Below are positions 24,172 to 33,293 of a stretch of DNA of 64,000 bases, one piece after another (the first letter of the stretch is position 1; each line of letters starts with the position of its first letter). The notes below the pieces were generated by a model. That model ran no database searches. It was not told the origin of the DNA and saw nothing but the letters and a program-made list of their open reading frames with translations. Source of the DNA: Kordia algicida (lineage in GTDB: Bacteria; Bacteroidota; Bacteroidia; Flavobacteriales; Flavobacteriaceae); the NCBI RefSeq assembly GCF_051013375.1, contig NZ_CP142125.1. The stretch is one strand, 5' to 3'. The translations under genes were made by a program, and so were the position numbers.

Positions 24172-25710
24172 TTATTTCTTCGCTTCCGCAGATGGCTTTT
24201 CTGGTTCTTTAAACAAATCTAAATATGCAGCACCAATATGAGCTACAATGTCACTTGCAGTTAATGCTTGATAGCCTAATCCTGACAATGCCAAATCGCC
24301 TGCTTTCCCATGAAGATACACGCCAAAAATTGCTGCTTTTATCGGATCGTACTCTTGTGAAACCAATCCTGTGAGCATTCCTGTCAACACATCGCCACTT
24401 CCTGCAGTTGCCATTCCAGGGTTTCCTGTGTTATTTATATACAAATGATTGTCGTAAATCGTAATCGTGTGTGCGCCTTTGATAATTAAAATGACATCAT
24501 ACTTTTTAGCGAATGCTTTTGCTTTCTCCAACTTATCAAAATCATCGGTCCACTCGCCTATCAAACGCTCCAATTCCTTCGGATGCGGTGTCAAAATAGA
24601 ACCTTTTGGCACAGACTTTAACATTGTTTTATTCGTGGCAAAAATATTTAAAGCATCTGCATCCACAATCAAACGATTTTTATTCGTCTTTAAAAATGCT
24701 TTCAATGCCTTTACGGTTGCTGCATCAGTTCCCATACCAACGCCCATTCCAATAGCTTTTGGCTCAATATCGTATTGAATCTTTGCAATATGCTTTTCTC
24801 TTTCATCACAAATCACCATCGCTTCTGGCAAAGAGGTTTGTAAAATAGCATAACCACACTCAGGAATATACGCCGTAATCAATCCTGTACCTACACGCAA
24901 ACATGCTGAACTAGCCAAGGTAACTGCGCCCATTTTTCCGTAACTTCCGCCAACAATCAAGCTGTGTCCGTAAGTTCCTTTGTGCGCATATTTTTCTCTC
25001 GGAATATACAATGGTAATACTTCAAACTTATCAATCAACTGAACTTCTGTGTCAGTTTTTTGTAAATATTCCTGATCGAGACCGACATCAATAGCTTCCC
25101 ATTGTTGCATGTAAACACCTGTTTCTGGCAAAAAGAAACTCAACTTCGGCGCTTGTCCTGTCAACGTATAATTACTCTCAATTACGGCTTCCTTATCTTC
25201 TGGCGCATGGTTTGGATACAATCCTGATGGAACATCCAACGAAACCGTATATGCTTCCGATGCATTAATATATTTTATTAAATCCTTTACCCAATCAGAA
25301 GTTTCACGATTCAAGCCAATTCCAAAAATTGCATCTACAATAATATCTTCTTTTGCCATTTTAGGAAATTCTTCACCAGAACTCAACAATCGTGGCCAAA
25401 TCTTAAACTCTTTAATTCGATCATAATTAATCAAAAAATCTTTGGTACGCTTATCGCTAAAATTTACCACGTACACATGTACATTATATCCATGATGTAA
25501 TAGTTGTCTTCCTAAAACCAATCCCAAACCGCCATTATTTCCAATGCCACAATAAATATGAATTGGAACTTGTGCGCCTTGCATACGTGTGTGAAACCAA
25601 TTAAAAACTTGTGTTCCTGCAAATTCCATTAAATCATTCGACGTGATTTGATTTTTTTCAATCGTAGTATTGATTGCTTCGTAGATTTGAGCTGCTGAAT
25701 ATATCTTCAT
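24172..25710 (-). CDS. nnrD: Bifunctional NAD(P)H-hydrate epimerase / ADP-dependent dehydratase
   Basis: Repairs hydrated NAD(P)H. The 512-residue length fits the fused form: an N-terminal YjeF epimerase domain at about 1-215 (EFAGTQVFNWF, DVPSGLYPNH) and a C-terminal ribokinase-like dehydratase domain with YGHSLIVGGSYGKMGAV, ILTPHPKELERLIGEW and the catalytic loop NPGMATAGSGDVLTGML. One oddity: the epimerase glycine motif reads GNNGGLGLVLGR, where the family normally has GNNGGDG, so the Asp is Leu here. The dehydratase half looks intact. The gene is divergent from the thr operon. Confidence 0.93.
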   Translation of the reverse strand: MKIYSAAQIYEAINTTIEKNQITSNDLMEFAGTQVFNWFHTRMQGAQVPIHIYCGIGNNGGLGLVLGRQLLHHGYNVHVYVVNFSDKRTKDFLINYDRIKEFKIWPRLLSSGEEFPKMAKEDIIVDAIFGIGLNRETSDWVKDLIKYINASEAYTVSLDVPSGLYPNHAPEDKEAVIESNYTLTGQAPKLSFFLPETGVYMQQWEAIDVGLDQEYLQKTDTEVQLIDKFEVLPLYIPREKYAHKGTYGHSLIVGGSYGKMGAVTLASSACLRVGTGLITAYIPECGYAILQTSLPEAMVICDEREKHIAKIQYDIEPKAIGMGVGMGTDAATVKALKAFLKTNKNRLIVDADALNIFATNKTMLKSVPKGSILTPHPKELERLIGEWTDDFDKLEKAKAFAKKYDVILIIKGAHTITIYDNHLYINNTGNPGMATAGSGDVLTGMLTGLVSQEYDPIKAAIFGVYLHGKAGDLALSGLGYQALTASDIVAHIGAAYLDLFKEPEKPSAEAKK

Positions 25711-25836
25711 GTATTCGTTATTTTACTGTAAAGCGTTACACATTTGATGAAATTCTTTACAATTCGCTATACTTTTTTAGCGCATTTTTAAAAAAAAGGG
25801 AATTTCACTAATTATCCGTGAAAAATAAACATATAA

Positions 25837-25867
25837 TTTGTTTATGGTCATAAAAGTAATACTTTTG
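25837..25867 (+). promoter_or_regulatory. thr operon promoter
   Basis: TTTG at 25837-25840 and TACTTTTG at 25860-25867 match the Bacteroidota consensus TTTG-N19-TAnnTTTG exactly. Transcription should start about 25873, some 15 bases before the leader ORF. Confidence 0.8.
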
Positions 25868-25888
25868 AATAACATCATACGACAAAAA

Positions 25889-25987
25889 ATGCGTTTAGTA
25901 GCAAATATTTTTACTTCCACAATTAACGGTACAGTTTCTCAGACAACTGTAACGATTGCTACTACAATTACCCCTTTTGGGGTCTAG
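25889..25987 (+). CDS. thrL: Thr/Ile-rich leader peptide of the threonine operon
   Basis: A 32-codon ORF (ATG 25889, TAG 25985) reading MRLVANIFTSTINGTV then SQTTVTIATTITPFGV. Nine codons are Thr and four are Ile, clustered in the second half; a run TTVTIATTIT precedes the stop. It is immediately downstream of a consensus promoter and upstream of a terminator and thrA. This is the classical architecture of a leader peptide whose translation speed reports charged tRNA-Thr and tRNA-Ile. Enteric thrL peptides are similarly Thr/Ile-rich, but this one is not homologous in sequence and must have arisen independently (inference). No Shine-Dalgarno is obvious, as is common in this phylum. Confidence 0.8.
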   Translation: MRLVANIFTSTINGTVSQTTVTIATTITPFGV

Positions 25988-26026
25988 CTAATAATAACCG
26001 ATTGGTGTTTACAAACACATTTTTTT
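25970..26026 (+). terminator. Attenuator hairpins ahead of thrA
   Basis: Hairpin ACCCC-TTTT-GGGGT at 25970-25983 overlaps the end of the leader ORF. A second hairpin GTGTT-TACA-AACAC at 26005-26018 is followed by A and seven Ts (26020-26026), an intrinsic terminator 54 bases before thrA. Between them ACC at 25997-25999 can pair with GGT at 26004-26006, overlapping the terminator stem, so a competing antiterminator is possible. Confidence 0.7.
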
Positions 26027-26079
26027 AGTCAAAGAATTTCTTTTTGACACTTTACAAATAACCATACAAAACAATACTT

Positions 26080-28527
26080 ATGAATGTACTCAAATTTGGC
26101 GGTACTTCTGTCGCCAATGCGCAAAACATAAGCTTAGTAATTGATATTATTACAAAAGCATCTCAAAATAAAAAACTAGCAATTGTCGTTTCTGCTTTTG
26201 GAAATACGACAAACATGTTGCTAAAAACTGCTGAACTTGCAGCAGTAAAAGACGAATATTACCGATCACTCTTACAAGAAATTGAAAACAGACACATGCA
26301 AGTTGTCAAAGATTTAATTCCTGTAACCGAACAAAGTGCCGTAATCAGTCACACAAAACGTTTATTAAATTACCTAGAAACTTTATATGAAGGTTGTTTT
26401 TTACTTCGCGAATTGACACCGAAAACATTGGCAACCATTGCTAGTTTTGGCGAATTATTATCTTCCTATATCATTTCAGAAGTAATGAAAGTCCGTCAAT
26501 TGGATAGTAATTATAAAGACAGTCGCGAATTAATTATTACTACTGAAAGCTTTGAAAACGCTCAAGTAGAAATGAAATTGACACAGGAAAACTGCCAAGC
26601 TTTCTTTGAAAAAAACGAAAAACAAATCATCATTTTACCTGGTTTTATCGCTGCTACACCAAATGGTGAAACGACAACATTAGGGCGCGGAGGTTCAGAC
26701 TATACAGCAGCAATCATTGCAAGTGCTGTTGACGCTGATGAATTGCAAATTTGGACAGATGTCAGCGGAATGTACACAGCAAATCCACGCATCGTAAAGC
26801 AAGCGACACCAATTCCGCATATCTCATATCAAGAAGCCATGGAATTGTCTCACTTTGGTGCGAAAGTAATTTACCCGCCAACCATTCAACCTGTCTTACA
26901 CAAAGAAATTCCGATTCTGGTCAAAAATACTTTTTCACCTGAACAAGAAGGAACTCGAATCACGAAAAATCCACAAGGAAAACAACAAGCCGTAAAAGGA
27001 ATCAGTTATATAGAAAACATTTCATTGCTTACACTAGAAGGAAGCGGAATGATTGGAATTCCAGGATTCTCAAAACGTCTCTTTGAAACTTTACTCGCCG
27101 AAAAGATAAACATCATTCTCATCACGCAAGCATCTTCTGAGCATTCTATCTGTATTGGAATCAACGACAAAGAAGCTTCTAGAGCCAAAATGGCACTTGA
27201 TGAAACATTTGCTTACGAAATTGCCTTAAAAAAAGTAGATCCAATTTTGGTTGAACAACAATTAGCCATTATTGCATTGGTTGGTGAAAACATGAAAAAC
27301 CATCAAGGATTAAGTGGTAAAATGTTTAGCATGCTAGGAAAAAATAACGTGAACATTCGCGCAATTGCTCAAGGTGCTTCTGAAAAAAATATTTCTGCGG
27401 TTATCAACAGTGAAGATGCAAAAAAAGCACTCAATGCGTTGCATGAAGAATTCTTTGAAGAAAAAATAAAACAACTCAACTTGTTTGTAACTGGCGTTGG
27501 AAATGTGGGTGAACGCTTCTTGGCACAGCTCAAACAACAACATGAATACTTGCGAGAACAATTAAAACTCAACATTCGCGTCATTGGAATTTCCAACTCT
27601 AGAACCATGTTTTTTGATGAAGAAGGCATTGATTTAGACAGTTGGAAAGACAAATTGGCTAAGGGCGACAAAGCGAGTTTAGATGAATTTTATGAAACAA
27701 TCAAAACACACAACTTACGCAATAGCATTTTTATAGACATTACGGCAAGTCACGATGTTTCAAAAGTGTACGGAGACTATTTACGCAACAATATTTCGGT
27801 GGTTACTTGCAACAAAATTGCCTGTGCTTCAGAATATGAAAACTACCAGAATTTAAAACGTATATCGCAAAAATACAATGCGCCATTTTTATTTGAAACG
27901 AATGTTGGCGCAGGTTTGCCAATTATTGACACTCTCAAAAATGTCATTGCTTCTGGAGATCGTGTACACAAAATACAAGCTGTTCTTTCTGGAAGTTTAA
28001 ACTTTGTTTTTAATAATTTCAGCAATCAAAACACCTTCCACGACGTTGTGACACAAGCACAAAAAGAAGGATATACAGAACCCGATCCAAAAATAGATTT
28101 AAGTGGCGTTGATGTCGCTCGTAAAATTCTAATCTTAGCGCGCGAAAGTGGATATATACTAGAGTTGGAAGACATAGAAAACAACTCATTTTTACCACAA
28201 GAAACTTTAGCTACTGAAAATAATGAAGACTTTTATGCTTCACTCACTAAACATGAAGCACATTTTCAACAAATTTTCAAAGAAGCAAATGACAAAGACT
28301 GTCGCTTAAAATATGTCGCTACTTTTGAAGATGGAAAAGCAAAAGTTGGTTTGCAACACATTCCGTCAGATCATCCTTTTTACAACTTGGAAGGAAGCGA
28401 TAATATTGTATTATTTTTTACAGATCGATATGTAGCGCAACCATTACAAATAAAAGGTGCTGGCGCTGGTGCTGAGGTAACTGCTTCTGGAATTTTTGCT
28501 GATGTGATACGAATTGGAAAGTTTTAG
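26080..28527 (+). CDS. thrA: Bifunctional aspartokinase / homoserine dehydrogenase
   Basis: Catalyses phosphorylation of aspartate and reduction of aspartate semialdehyde to homoserine. The 815-residue length matches fused ThrA/MetL enzymes. The N-terminal kinase begins LKFGGTSVANA and contains GFIAATPNGETTTLGRGGSD; ACT regulatory repeats follow at about 310-465 (LEGSGMIGIPG, ALVGENMKNHQGLSGKMF); the C-terminal NAD(P)-dependent homoserine dehydrogenase begins near 468 (LFVTGVGNVGERFLAQL) and contains NVGAGLPIIDTLKN. It leads the thrABC operon, and the attenuator upstream suggests control by threonine and isoleucine supply, in addition to feedback through the ACT domains. Confidence 0.96.
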   Translation: MNVLKFGGTSVANAQNISLVIDIITKASQNKKLAIVVSAFGNTTNMLLKTAELAAVKDEYYRSLLQEIENRHMQVVKDLIPVTEQSAVISHTKRLLNYLETLYEGCFLLRELTPKTLATIASFGELLSSYIISEVMKVRQLDSNYKDSRELIITTESFENAQVEMKLTQENCQAFFEKNEKQIIILPGFIAATPNGETTTLGRGGSDYTAAIIASAVDADELQIWTDVSGMYTANPRIVKQATPIPHISYQEAMELSHFGAKVIYPPTIQPVLHKEIPILVKNTFSPEQEGTRITKNPQGKQQAVKGISYIENISLLTLEGSGMIGIPGFSKRLFETLLAEKINIILITQASSEHSICIGINDKEASRAKMALDETFAYEIALKKVDPILVEQQLAIIALVGENMKNHQGLSGKMFSMLGKNNVNIRAIAQGASEKNISAVINSEDAKKALNALHEEFFEEKIKQLNLFVTGVGNVGERFLAQLKQQHEYLREQLKLNIRVIGISNSRTMFFDEEGIDLDSWKDKLAKGDKASLDEFYETIKTHNLRNSIFIDITASHDVSKVYGDYLRNNISVVTCNKIACASEYENYQNLKRISQKYNAPFLFETNVGAGLPIIDTLKNVIASGDRVHKIQAVLSGSLNFVFNNFSNQNTFHDVVTQAQKEGYTEPDPKIDLSGVDVARKILILARESGYILELEDIENNSFLPQETLATENNEDFYASLTKHEAHFQQIFKEANDKDCRLKYVATFEDGKAKVGLQHIPSDHPFYNLEGSDNIVLFFTDRYVAQPLQIKGAGAGAEVTASGIFADVIRIGKF

Positions 28528-28563
28528 GAAATTTTAAATGTAAAAGTATTAGCTATTTGTGGG

Positions 28564-28660
28564 AAGCTGAATCAAGTTCAGCTTGACGTCAAATTTAAAC
28601 CATAAAATAAAGTGTTCAATAACGTCAGTTCGAGTGGTTTTTCGTAGAAAAATTGTATTT
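28564..28660. repeat. REP-like dispersed repeat between thrA and thrB
   Basis: AAGCTGAA-TCAAG-TTCAGCTT at 28564-28584 is a perfect hairpin followed by GACG, the same build as the hairpins at 63231-63251 and 63282-63302. A second repeat-like stretch, GTCAGTTCGAGTGGTTTTTC, starts at 28624. Both resemble motifs scattered in intergenic DNA of many flavobacteria. Confidence 0.55.
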
Positions 28661-28761
28661 CAACTGTGCTACAGAACTATCAAGAAGTACTTGAAAATAA
28701 TAGATATGAATATTGAAACTTTTTCAATTCTCAATATTAACATCTCAACACTATAAACAAA

Positions 28762-29682
28762 ATGAACGAAATCAAAATATTCGCGCCAGCAACTATTGCA
28801 AATGTATCTTGCGGATTCGATGTCCTCGGATTGTGCTTAGATACCGTTGGTGACGAAATGGTTATTCGGAAAACAAATAAAAAAGGGATTACAATTTCGA
28901 AGCTCGTGGGACAGGATTTGCCATTAGAAACCAAAAAAAATGTAGCTGGTGTTGCAGGTTTGGCAATGCTTGAAAAACTAAATCTAGATCACGGTTTTGA
29001 AATTGAAATTTATAAAAAAATCAAAGCTGGAAGCGGCATTGGAAGCAGTGCCGCAAGTTCCGCAGGAACGGTTTGGGCAATAAATGAATTGTTGGGAAAG
29101 CCTTTTGCTACGAAAGAATTAGTGCCTTTTGCTATGCAAGGTGAAAAACTCGCAAGTGGAACGGCACACGCAGACAATGTTGCTCCTGCCCTTTTGGGCG
29201 GATTCAGTTTGGTGCGAAGTTATGATCCGTTGGATATCATTAAAATTCCTACACCAAGCGAATTGTACGCAACAGTAATTCATCCGCAAATAGAAGTCAA
29301 AACCTCTGATTCGCGTTCGGTATTGAAGCAAAATATCACGTTGAAAAAATCCATCATTCAAATTGGAAATCTCGGTGGATTAATTAGCGGATTATACACT
29401 TCTGACTACGACCTCATCAGCAGATCATTGCACGACGAAATTGTAGAACCGTTACGCGCCATCTTGATTCCAGGATTTAATGAAGTGAAGCAAAATGCCA
29501 TCAAATGTGGTGCGTTGGGCGCAGGAATTTCAGGGTCTGGACCATCAATATTTGCACTAAGCAAAGGAAAAGAAATGGCTGAAAAAGTCGCGAAAACAAT
29601 GTCGGAAACCTATAAAAACTTAAACATTGATTACGACATTCATGTTTCAAAAATTAACGCAAATGGTTGTCGGGCGATTTAG
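28762..29682 (+). CDS. thrB: Homoserine kinase
   Basis: GHMP-family kinase that phosphorylates homoserine for threonine synthesis. The 306-residue protein starts IKIFAPATIANVSCGFD, typical of ThrB, and carries the ATP-binding GHMP motif KAGSGIGSSAASSAG at about 90-104. The C-terminal GAGISGSGPSIFAL motif is also present. It is the second gene of the thr operon, separated from thrA by a 234-base gap containing REP-like repeats but no evident terminator with a T-tract. Confidence 0.96.
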   Translation: MNEIKIFAPATIANVSCGFDVLGLCLDTVGDEMVIRKTNKKGITISKLVGQDLPLETKKNVAGVAGLAMLEKLNLDHGFEIEIYKKIKAGSGIGSSAASSAGTVWAINELLGKPFATKELVPFAMQGEKLASGTAHADNVAPALLGGFSLVRSYDPLDIIKIPTPSELYATVIHPQIEVKTSDSRSVLKQNITLKKSIIQIGNLGGLISGLYTSDYDLISRSLHDEIVEPLRAILIPGFNEVKQNAIKCGALGAGISGSGPSIFALSKGKEMAEKVAKTMSETYKNLNIDYDIHVSKINANGCRAI

Positions 29683-29710
29683 AAATTTTAAATGTAAAAG
29701 TATTTTTAGA

Positions 29711-29742
29711 CGTCATTACGAGGAGAAACGACGAAGTAATCT
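29711..29742. repeat. CGTCATTACGAGG-type dispersed repeat
   Basis: The 32 bases from CGTCATTACGAGGAG to GACGAAGTAATCT match a short intergenic repeat that I recall from many bacterial genomes (CGTCATTGCGAGG...GAAGCAATCT). It lies in the thrB-thrC gap. Confidence 0.55.
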
Positions 29743-29855
29743 GTTTATAGAATTTTCTAAACGACACTTTGAAATGATAAATGTAAAATATTACAAAACC
29801 GAAGTTATTCTCAAATGCAGTCAAACTGACAAATAACGAACAACAAATAACAAAC

Positions 29856-29883
29856 AACTAGCAACTAGCAACTAGCAACTAGC
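29856..29883. repeat. Four perfect AACTAGC heptamers upstream of thrC
   Basis: Four head-to-tail copies of AACTAGC end 16 bases before the thrC ATG, preceded by looser AACAAAT/AACAAAC units. A change in copy number would alter the thrC leader length without touching the frame. Confidence 0.8.
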
Positions 29884-29899
29884 AACAATAAAACAAAAA

Positions 29900-31180
29900 A
29901 TGAACTACTACAGTCTACATCATAAAGCTCCAAAAGTATCTTTTAAAGAAGCGGTTATTCGAGGATTAGCTCCCGATAGAGGAATTTATTTTCCCGAAAA
30001 AATCACGCCATTATCACTAGAATTTATCAAAAATATTGACACGTATTCGCATGAAGAAATTGCTTTTGAAGTCATTCAACAATTTGTAGGTGACGATATT
30101 CCTGCGACTATTTTAAAAAACATTATAGCGGAAACCTTAAGTTTCGATTTTCCTGTTGTCTCTATTGAAGAAAATATTGGAACTTTAGAATTATTTCACG
30201 GTCCAACAATGGCATTTAAAGATGTTGGCGCGCGTTTTATGGCACGTTGTTTAGGCTACTTTAATCGTAATGAAGAAAAAAAAGTAACGGTTTTGGTGGC
30301 TACTTCTGGAGATACTGGTGGTGCAGTTGCCAACGGATTTCTTGGTGTAAAAGGTGTTGAAGTAGTCATTTTATATCCGAGTGGGAAAGTCAGTGAAATT
30401 CAAGAGAAGCAACTAACCACTTTAGGTCAAAATATTACCGCTTTGGAAGTTGATGGTGTTTTTGATGATTGTCAAGAAATGGTAAAAACTGCTTTTTTAG
30501 ATGACGAAATTGAACGTACATTAACCTCTGCAAATTCAATCAATATTGCACGTTGGCTCCCACAAATGTTCTACTTTTTCTTTGCTTACAAAGCATTACA
30601 CAAAAAACATAAAAACATTATATTCTCTGTACCTAGTGGAAACTTTGGAAACATTTGCGCAGGCATTATGGCACAAAAACTAGGATTGCCTATTCAGCAT
30701 TTTATCGCTTCAACAAATGTAAACGATACGGTTTCAAATTACTTAGAAAATGGCGAGTACATTCCTCAAAAATCAAAAGCAACGATTTCAAATGCTATGG
30801 ATGTGGGAAATCCGAGTAATTTCATCCGTATTCAAGAATTGTATGGAAATGATTTGGAAACAATCAGAAAGCACTTTTCATCCTATAGTTTTACAGATGA
30901 TGAAACAAAAACTGCCATGAAATCTCTGTACGATCAAACGAAATACATTGCCGATCCGCATGGCGCTGTTGGTTATTTGGGCTTAAAACAGCACGATTTA
31001 AAAGATGCATACGGCGTTTTTCTAGAAACTGCACATCCTGTCAAATTTTTACCTACGGTAGAATCGACTTTAAATCTAAAATTAGAGATTCCTCAACAAA
31101 TTCAAGAAATCATGCACAAAGAGAAAAAAGCAAATTTTATTTCTGACTATGAAAGTCTAAAAAACTTCTTGAAAAAATAA
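29900..31180 (+). CDS. thrC: Threonine synthase
   Basis: PLP enzyme converting O-phosphohomoserine to threonine. The 426-residue protein has the PLP-lysine motif GPTMAFKDVGARFMA at about 95-109, the phosphate-binding ATSGDTGGAVANGF and PSGNFGNICAG. The N-terminus NYYSLHHKAPKVSFKEAVI... is the usual ThrC start. It closes the thrABC set; order and strand support one transcriptional unit under the thr attenuator, though the heptamer-repeat gap in front of it could contain an additional start. Confidence 0.96.
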   Translation: MNYYSLHHKAPKVSFKEAVIRGLAPDRGIYFPEKITPLSLEFIKNIDTYSHEEIAFEVIQQFVGDDIPATILKNIIAETLSFDFPVVSIEENIGTLELFHGPTMAFKDVGARFMARCLGYFNRNEEKKVTVLVATSGDTGGAVANGFLGVKGVEVVILYPSGKVSEIQEKQLTTLGQNITALEVDGVFDDCQEMVKTAFLDDEIERTLTSANSINIARWLPQMFYFFFAYKALHKKHKNIIFSVPSGNFGNICAGIMAQKLGLPIQHFIASTNVNDTVSNYLENGEYIPQKSKATISNAMDVGNPSNFIRIQELYGNDLETIRKHFSSYSFTDDETKTAMKSLYDQTKYIADPHGAVGYLGLKQHDLKDAYGVFLETAHPVKFLPTVESTLNLKLEIPQQIQEIMHKEKKANFISDYESLKNFLKK

Positions 31181-31304
31181 CTCAAAATCTCCCAAATTTG
31201 TGAAAATTCTAAAAAGTCGCTTTAATTTGAGAATCAACTAAAGATTCCCCATTTTTTTATCCCTATTTTTCATAAATTCGCAATCAATTTAAGAAAAACA
31301 ACAC

Positions 31305-32387
31305 ATGAAGGATACAGCTCTATCAAAAATTCACGAAGCATTAGGCGCTAAAATGGTTCCTTTTGCAGGATATAACATGCCTGTACAATACGAAGGCGTT
31401 AATATTGAACACGAAACCGTGCGCAATGGCGTTGGTGTTTTTGACGTAAGTCACATGGGAGAATTTGTAATTTCTGGACCAAATGCTTTGGCGTTGATTC
31501 AAAAAGTTACCACAAATGATGCTTCAAAATTGAAAGATGGAAAAGCGCAATATAGTTGTATGCCTAACAATGACGGCGGAATTGTAGATGATTTGATTAT
31601 TTACAGAGTGAATGAGGAAAAATATATTTTGGTCGTGAATGCTTCTAATATTGAAAAAGACTGGAACTGGATTTCGAGTCATAATGATGTTGGTGCTGAA
31701 ATGCGTGATGTGTCTGATGAATATTCTTTATTGGCGATCCAAGGACCAAAAGCTGTTGAGGCAATGCAATCTTTGACTGAAGTCGATTTGACAAATATTA
31801 AATACTACACGTTCCAAATTGCCAAGTTTGCAGGTGTTGAAAATGTAATTGTGTCTGCAACAGGTTATACAGGTTCTGGCGGATTTGAAATTTATTGTAA
31901 AAACGAAGATGTTGCCGAAGTTTGGGAAAAGGTTTTTGAAGCTGGAGAAAGTTTTGGAATCAAACCAATTGGCTTGGCGGCTAGAGATACACTCCGTTTG
32001 GAAATGGGTTATTGCCTGTATGGAAATGACATTGATGAAACAACTTCTCCGATTGAAGCTGGCTTAGGTTGGATTACAAAATTTACAAAAGATTTCGTGA
32101 ATCGTGAACAAATTGAAGATCAAAAACGATTGGGAACTACACGAAAATTAGTGGCATTTGAAATGCAAGATCGCGGAATTCCAAGACAAGGATATGATAT
32201 TGTTGATGGTAATGGTAACAAACTAGGAATGGTTACTTCTGGAACTATGTCACCATCAATGCGTATTGGAATTGGCTTAGGATACGTGCCTACCGTTTTT
32301 GCTGATTATGGAAGCAACATTTACATTCAAATACGTAAAAACAGAGTTCCCGCAAAAGTGGTAAAACTTCCTTTTTATAAAAAATAG
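31305..32387 (+). CDS. gcvT: Glycine cleavage system T protein (aminomethyltransferase)
   Basis: Transfers the methylene group from the H-protein-bound intermediate to tetrahydrofolate, releasing ammonia. The 360 residues are normal length. The N-terminus HEALGAKMVPFAGYNMPVQY and VFDVSHMGEF are characteristic, followed by the folate-binding region with YTGSGGFEIY and LAARDTLRLEMGYCLYGND. gcvH and gcvP are not in the window, which is common because these genes are often scattered in Bacteroidota. The next gene starts 11 bases later and is probably co-transcribed. Confidence 0.96.
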   Translation: MKDTALSKIHEALGAKMVPFAGYNMPVQYEGVNIEHETVRNGVGVFDVSHMGEFVISGPNALALIQKVTTNDASKLKDGKAQYSCMPNNDGGIVDDLIIYRVNEEKYILVVNASNIEKDWNWISSHNDVGAEMRDVSDEYSLLAIQGPKAVEAMQSLTEVDLTNIKYYTFQIAKFAGVENVIVSATGYTGSGGFEIYCKNEDVAEVWEKVFEAGESFGIKPIGLAARDTLRLEMGYCLYGNDIDETTSPIEAGLGWITKFTKDFVNREQIEDQKRLGTTRKLVAFEMQDRGIPRQGYDIVDGNGNKLGMVTSGTMSPSMRIGIGLGYVPTVFADYGSNIYIQIRKNRVPAKVVKLPFYKK

Positions 32388-32398
32388 ATCAAATACTT

Positions 32399-33220
32399 TT
32401 GAATAGAATTTTAATTTTAGGAGCAAGCGGATATATCGGTCAAGCGATTTATAAAGAGCTTTGCTCCTATTTTGATGTGTACGGAACTTTTTACAGCAAC
32501 AAATCATTCGCGAAGAATAAACACTTTTTTCGTTACGATTTGGATTATGATGGTATTGACGAAATTGTGTTGCAAGTACAACCAACCATCATTATTTCAG
32601 CATTGCGTGGCGATTTTGCTGCACAAATAGAAGCACATGTTTTTTTAACGGAATATGTAAAAACCAAACCGTGTAAGCTATTTTTCTTATCATCAGCCAA
32701 TGTCTTTGATGCGTACAGCAGTTATCCTTCTTATGAATTTGACAAAACACTTTCCGAAAGTATCTATGGCAAGCTGAAAATTCGTATTGAAAATATGTTA
32801 ATGCGTTTGCCGCAGAAAAAATATGCGATCATCCGATTGCCAATGGTTTTTGGGAACAATTCACCGCGAATTCTAGAAATAAAACAATGCTTGCGCGAAA
32901 AAGTTCCTATTGAAGTTTTTCCAAACTTGGTAATGAATACGATTTCTGATAAAAAACTCACACAACAAATCCATTACATGATAAATCGTCGTAAAAATGG
33001 AATCTTTCATTTGGGTGCAGAAGATTTGATACATCATGATGAATTTTTTACAGAAATATTAAAAAGTATGCATATAGAAAAACCATTATTCAAAAATGTA
33101 TACACGTCAAACTTTGATCGTTTTTTAGCAGTTTTACCAAAAGATAACAAACTCCCTAAGCATTTAGCTACGAGCAATCAGGAAACTTTAGCATACATTT
33201 CTGGGAAAATCAAAGAATAA
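32399..33220 (+). CDS. NAD-dependent epimerase/dehydratase-like (extended SDR) protein
   Basis: A 273-residue Rossmann protein. The nucleotide-binding motif is ILGASGYIGQAIYKEL at 5-20, and AIIRLPMVFGNN and IFHLGAEDLIHHDEFF follow the RmlD/extended-SDR pattern. The expected Tyr and Lys fall in SESIYGKLKIRIE (YxxxK). It begins with TTG at 32399, 11 bases after gcvT, with no nearby in-frame ATG. Sugar nucleotide reduction is the usual role of RmlD relatives, but the substrate is not evident and the link with gcvT is unexplained. Confidence 0.8.
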   Translation: MNRILILGASGYIGQAIYKELCSYFDVYGTFYSNKSFAKNKHFFRYDLDYDGIDEIVLQVQPTIIISALRGDFAAQIEAHVFLTEYVKTKPCKLFFLSSANVFDAYSSYPSYEFDKTLSESIYGKLKIRIENMLMRLPQKKYAIIRLPMVFGNNSPRILEIKQCLREKVPIEVFPNLVMNTISDKKLTQQIHYMINRRKNGIFHLGAEDLIHHDEFFTEILKSMHIEKPLFKNVYTSNFDRFLAVLPKDNKLPKHLATSNQETLAYISGKIKE

Positions 33221-33293
33221 ACGATTATTAAGCATCGCTTTTTAGACATATTCCTATGTAAAAAATCAAAAGATTTGTTAAATTCGTAACTTT

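Noticed and set aside
29627..29836. 69-codon ORF at the thrB 3' end
   Set aside because: It starts inside thrB in another frame and runs through the dispersed repeat; no coding character of its own.
29856..29883. CRISPR-like array from the AACTAGC repeats
   Set aside because: Units are 7 bases with no spacers.
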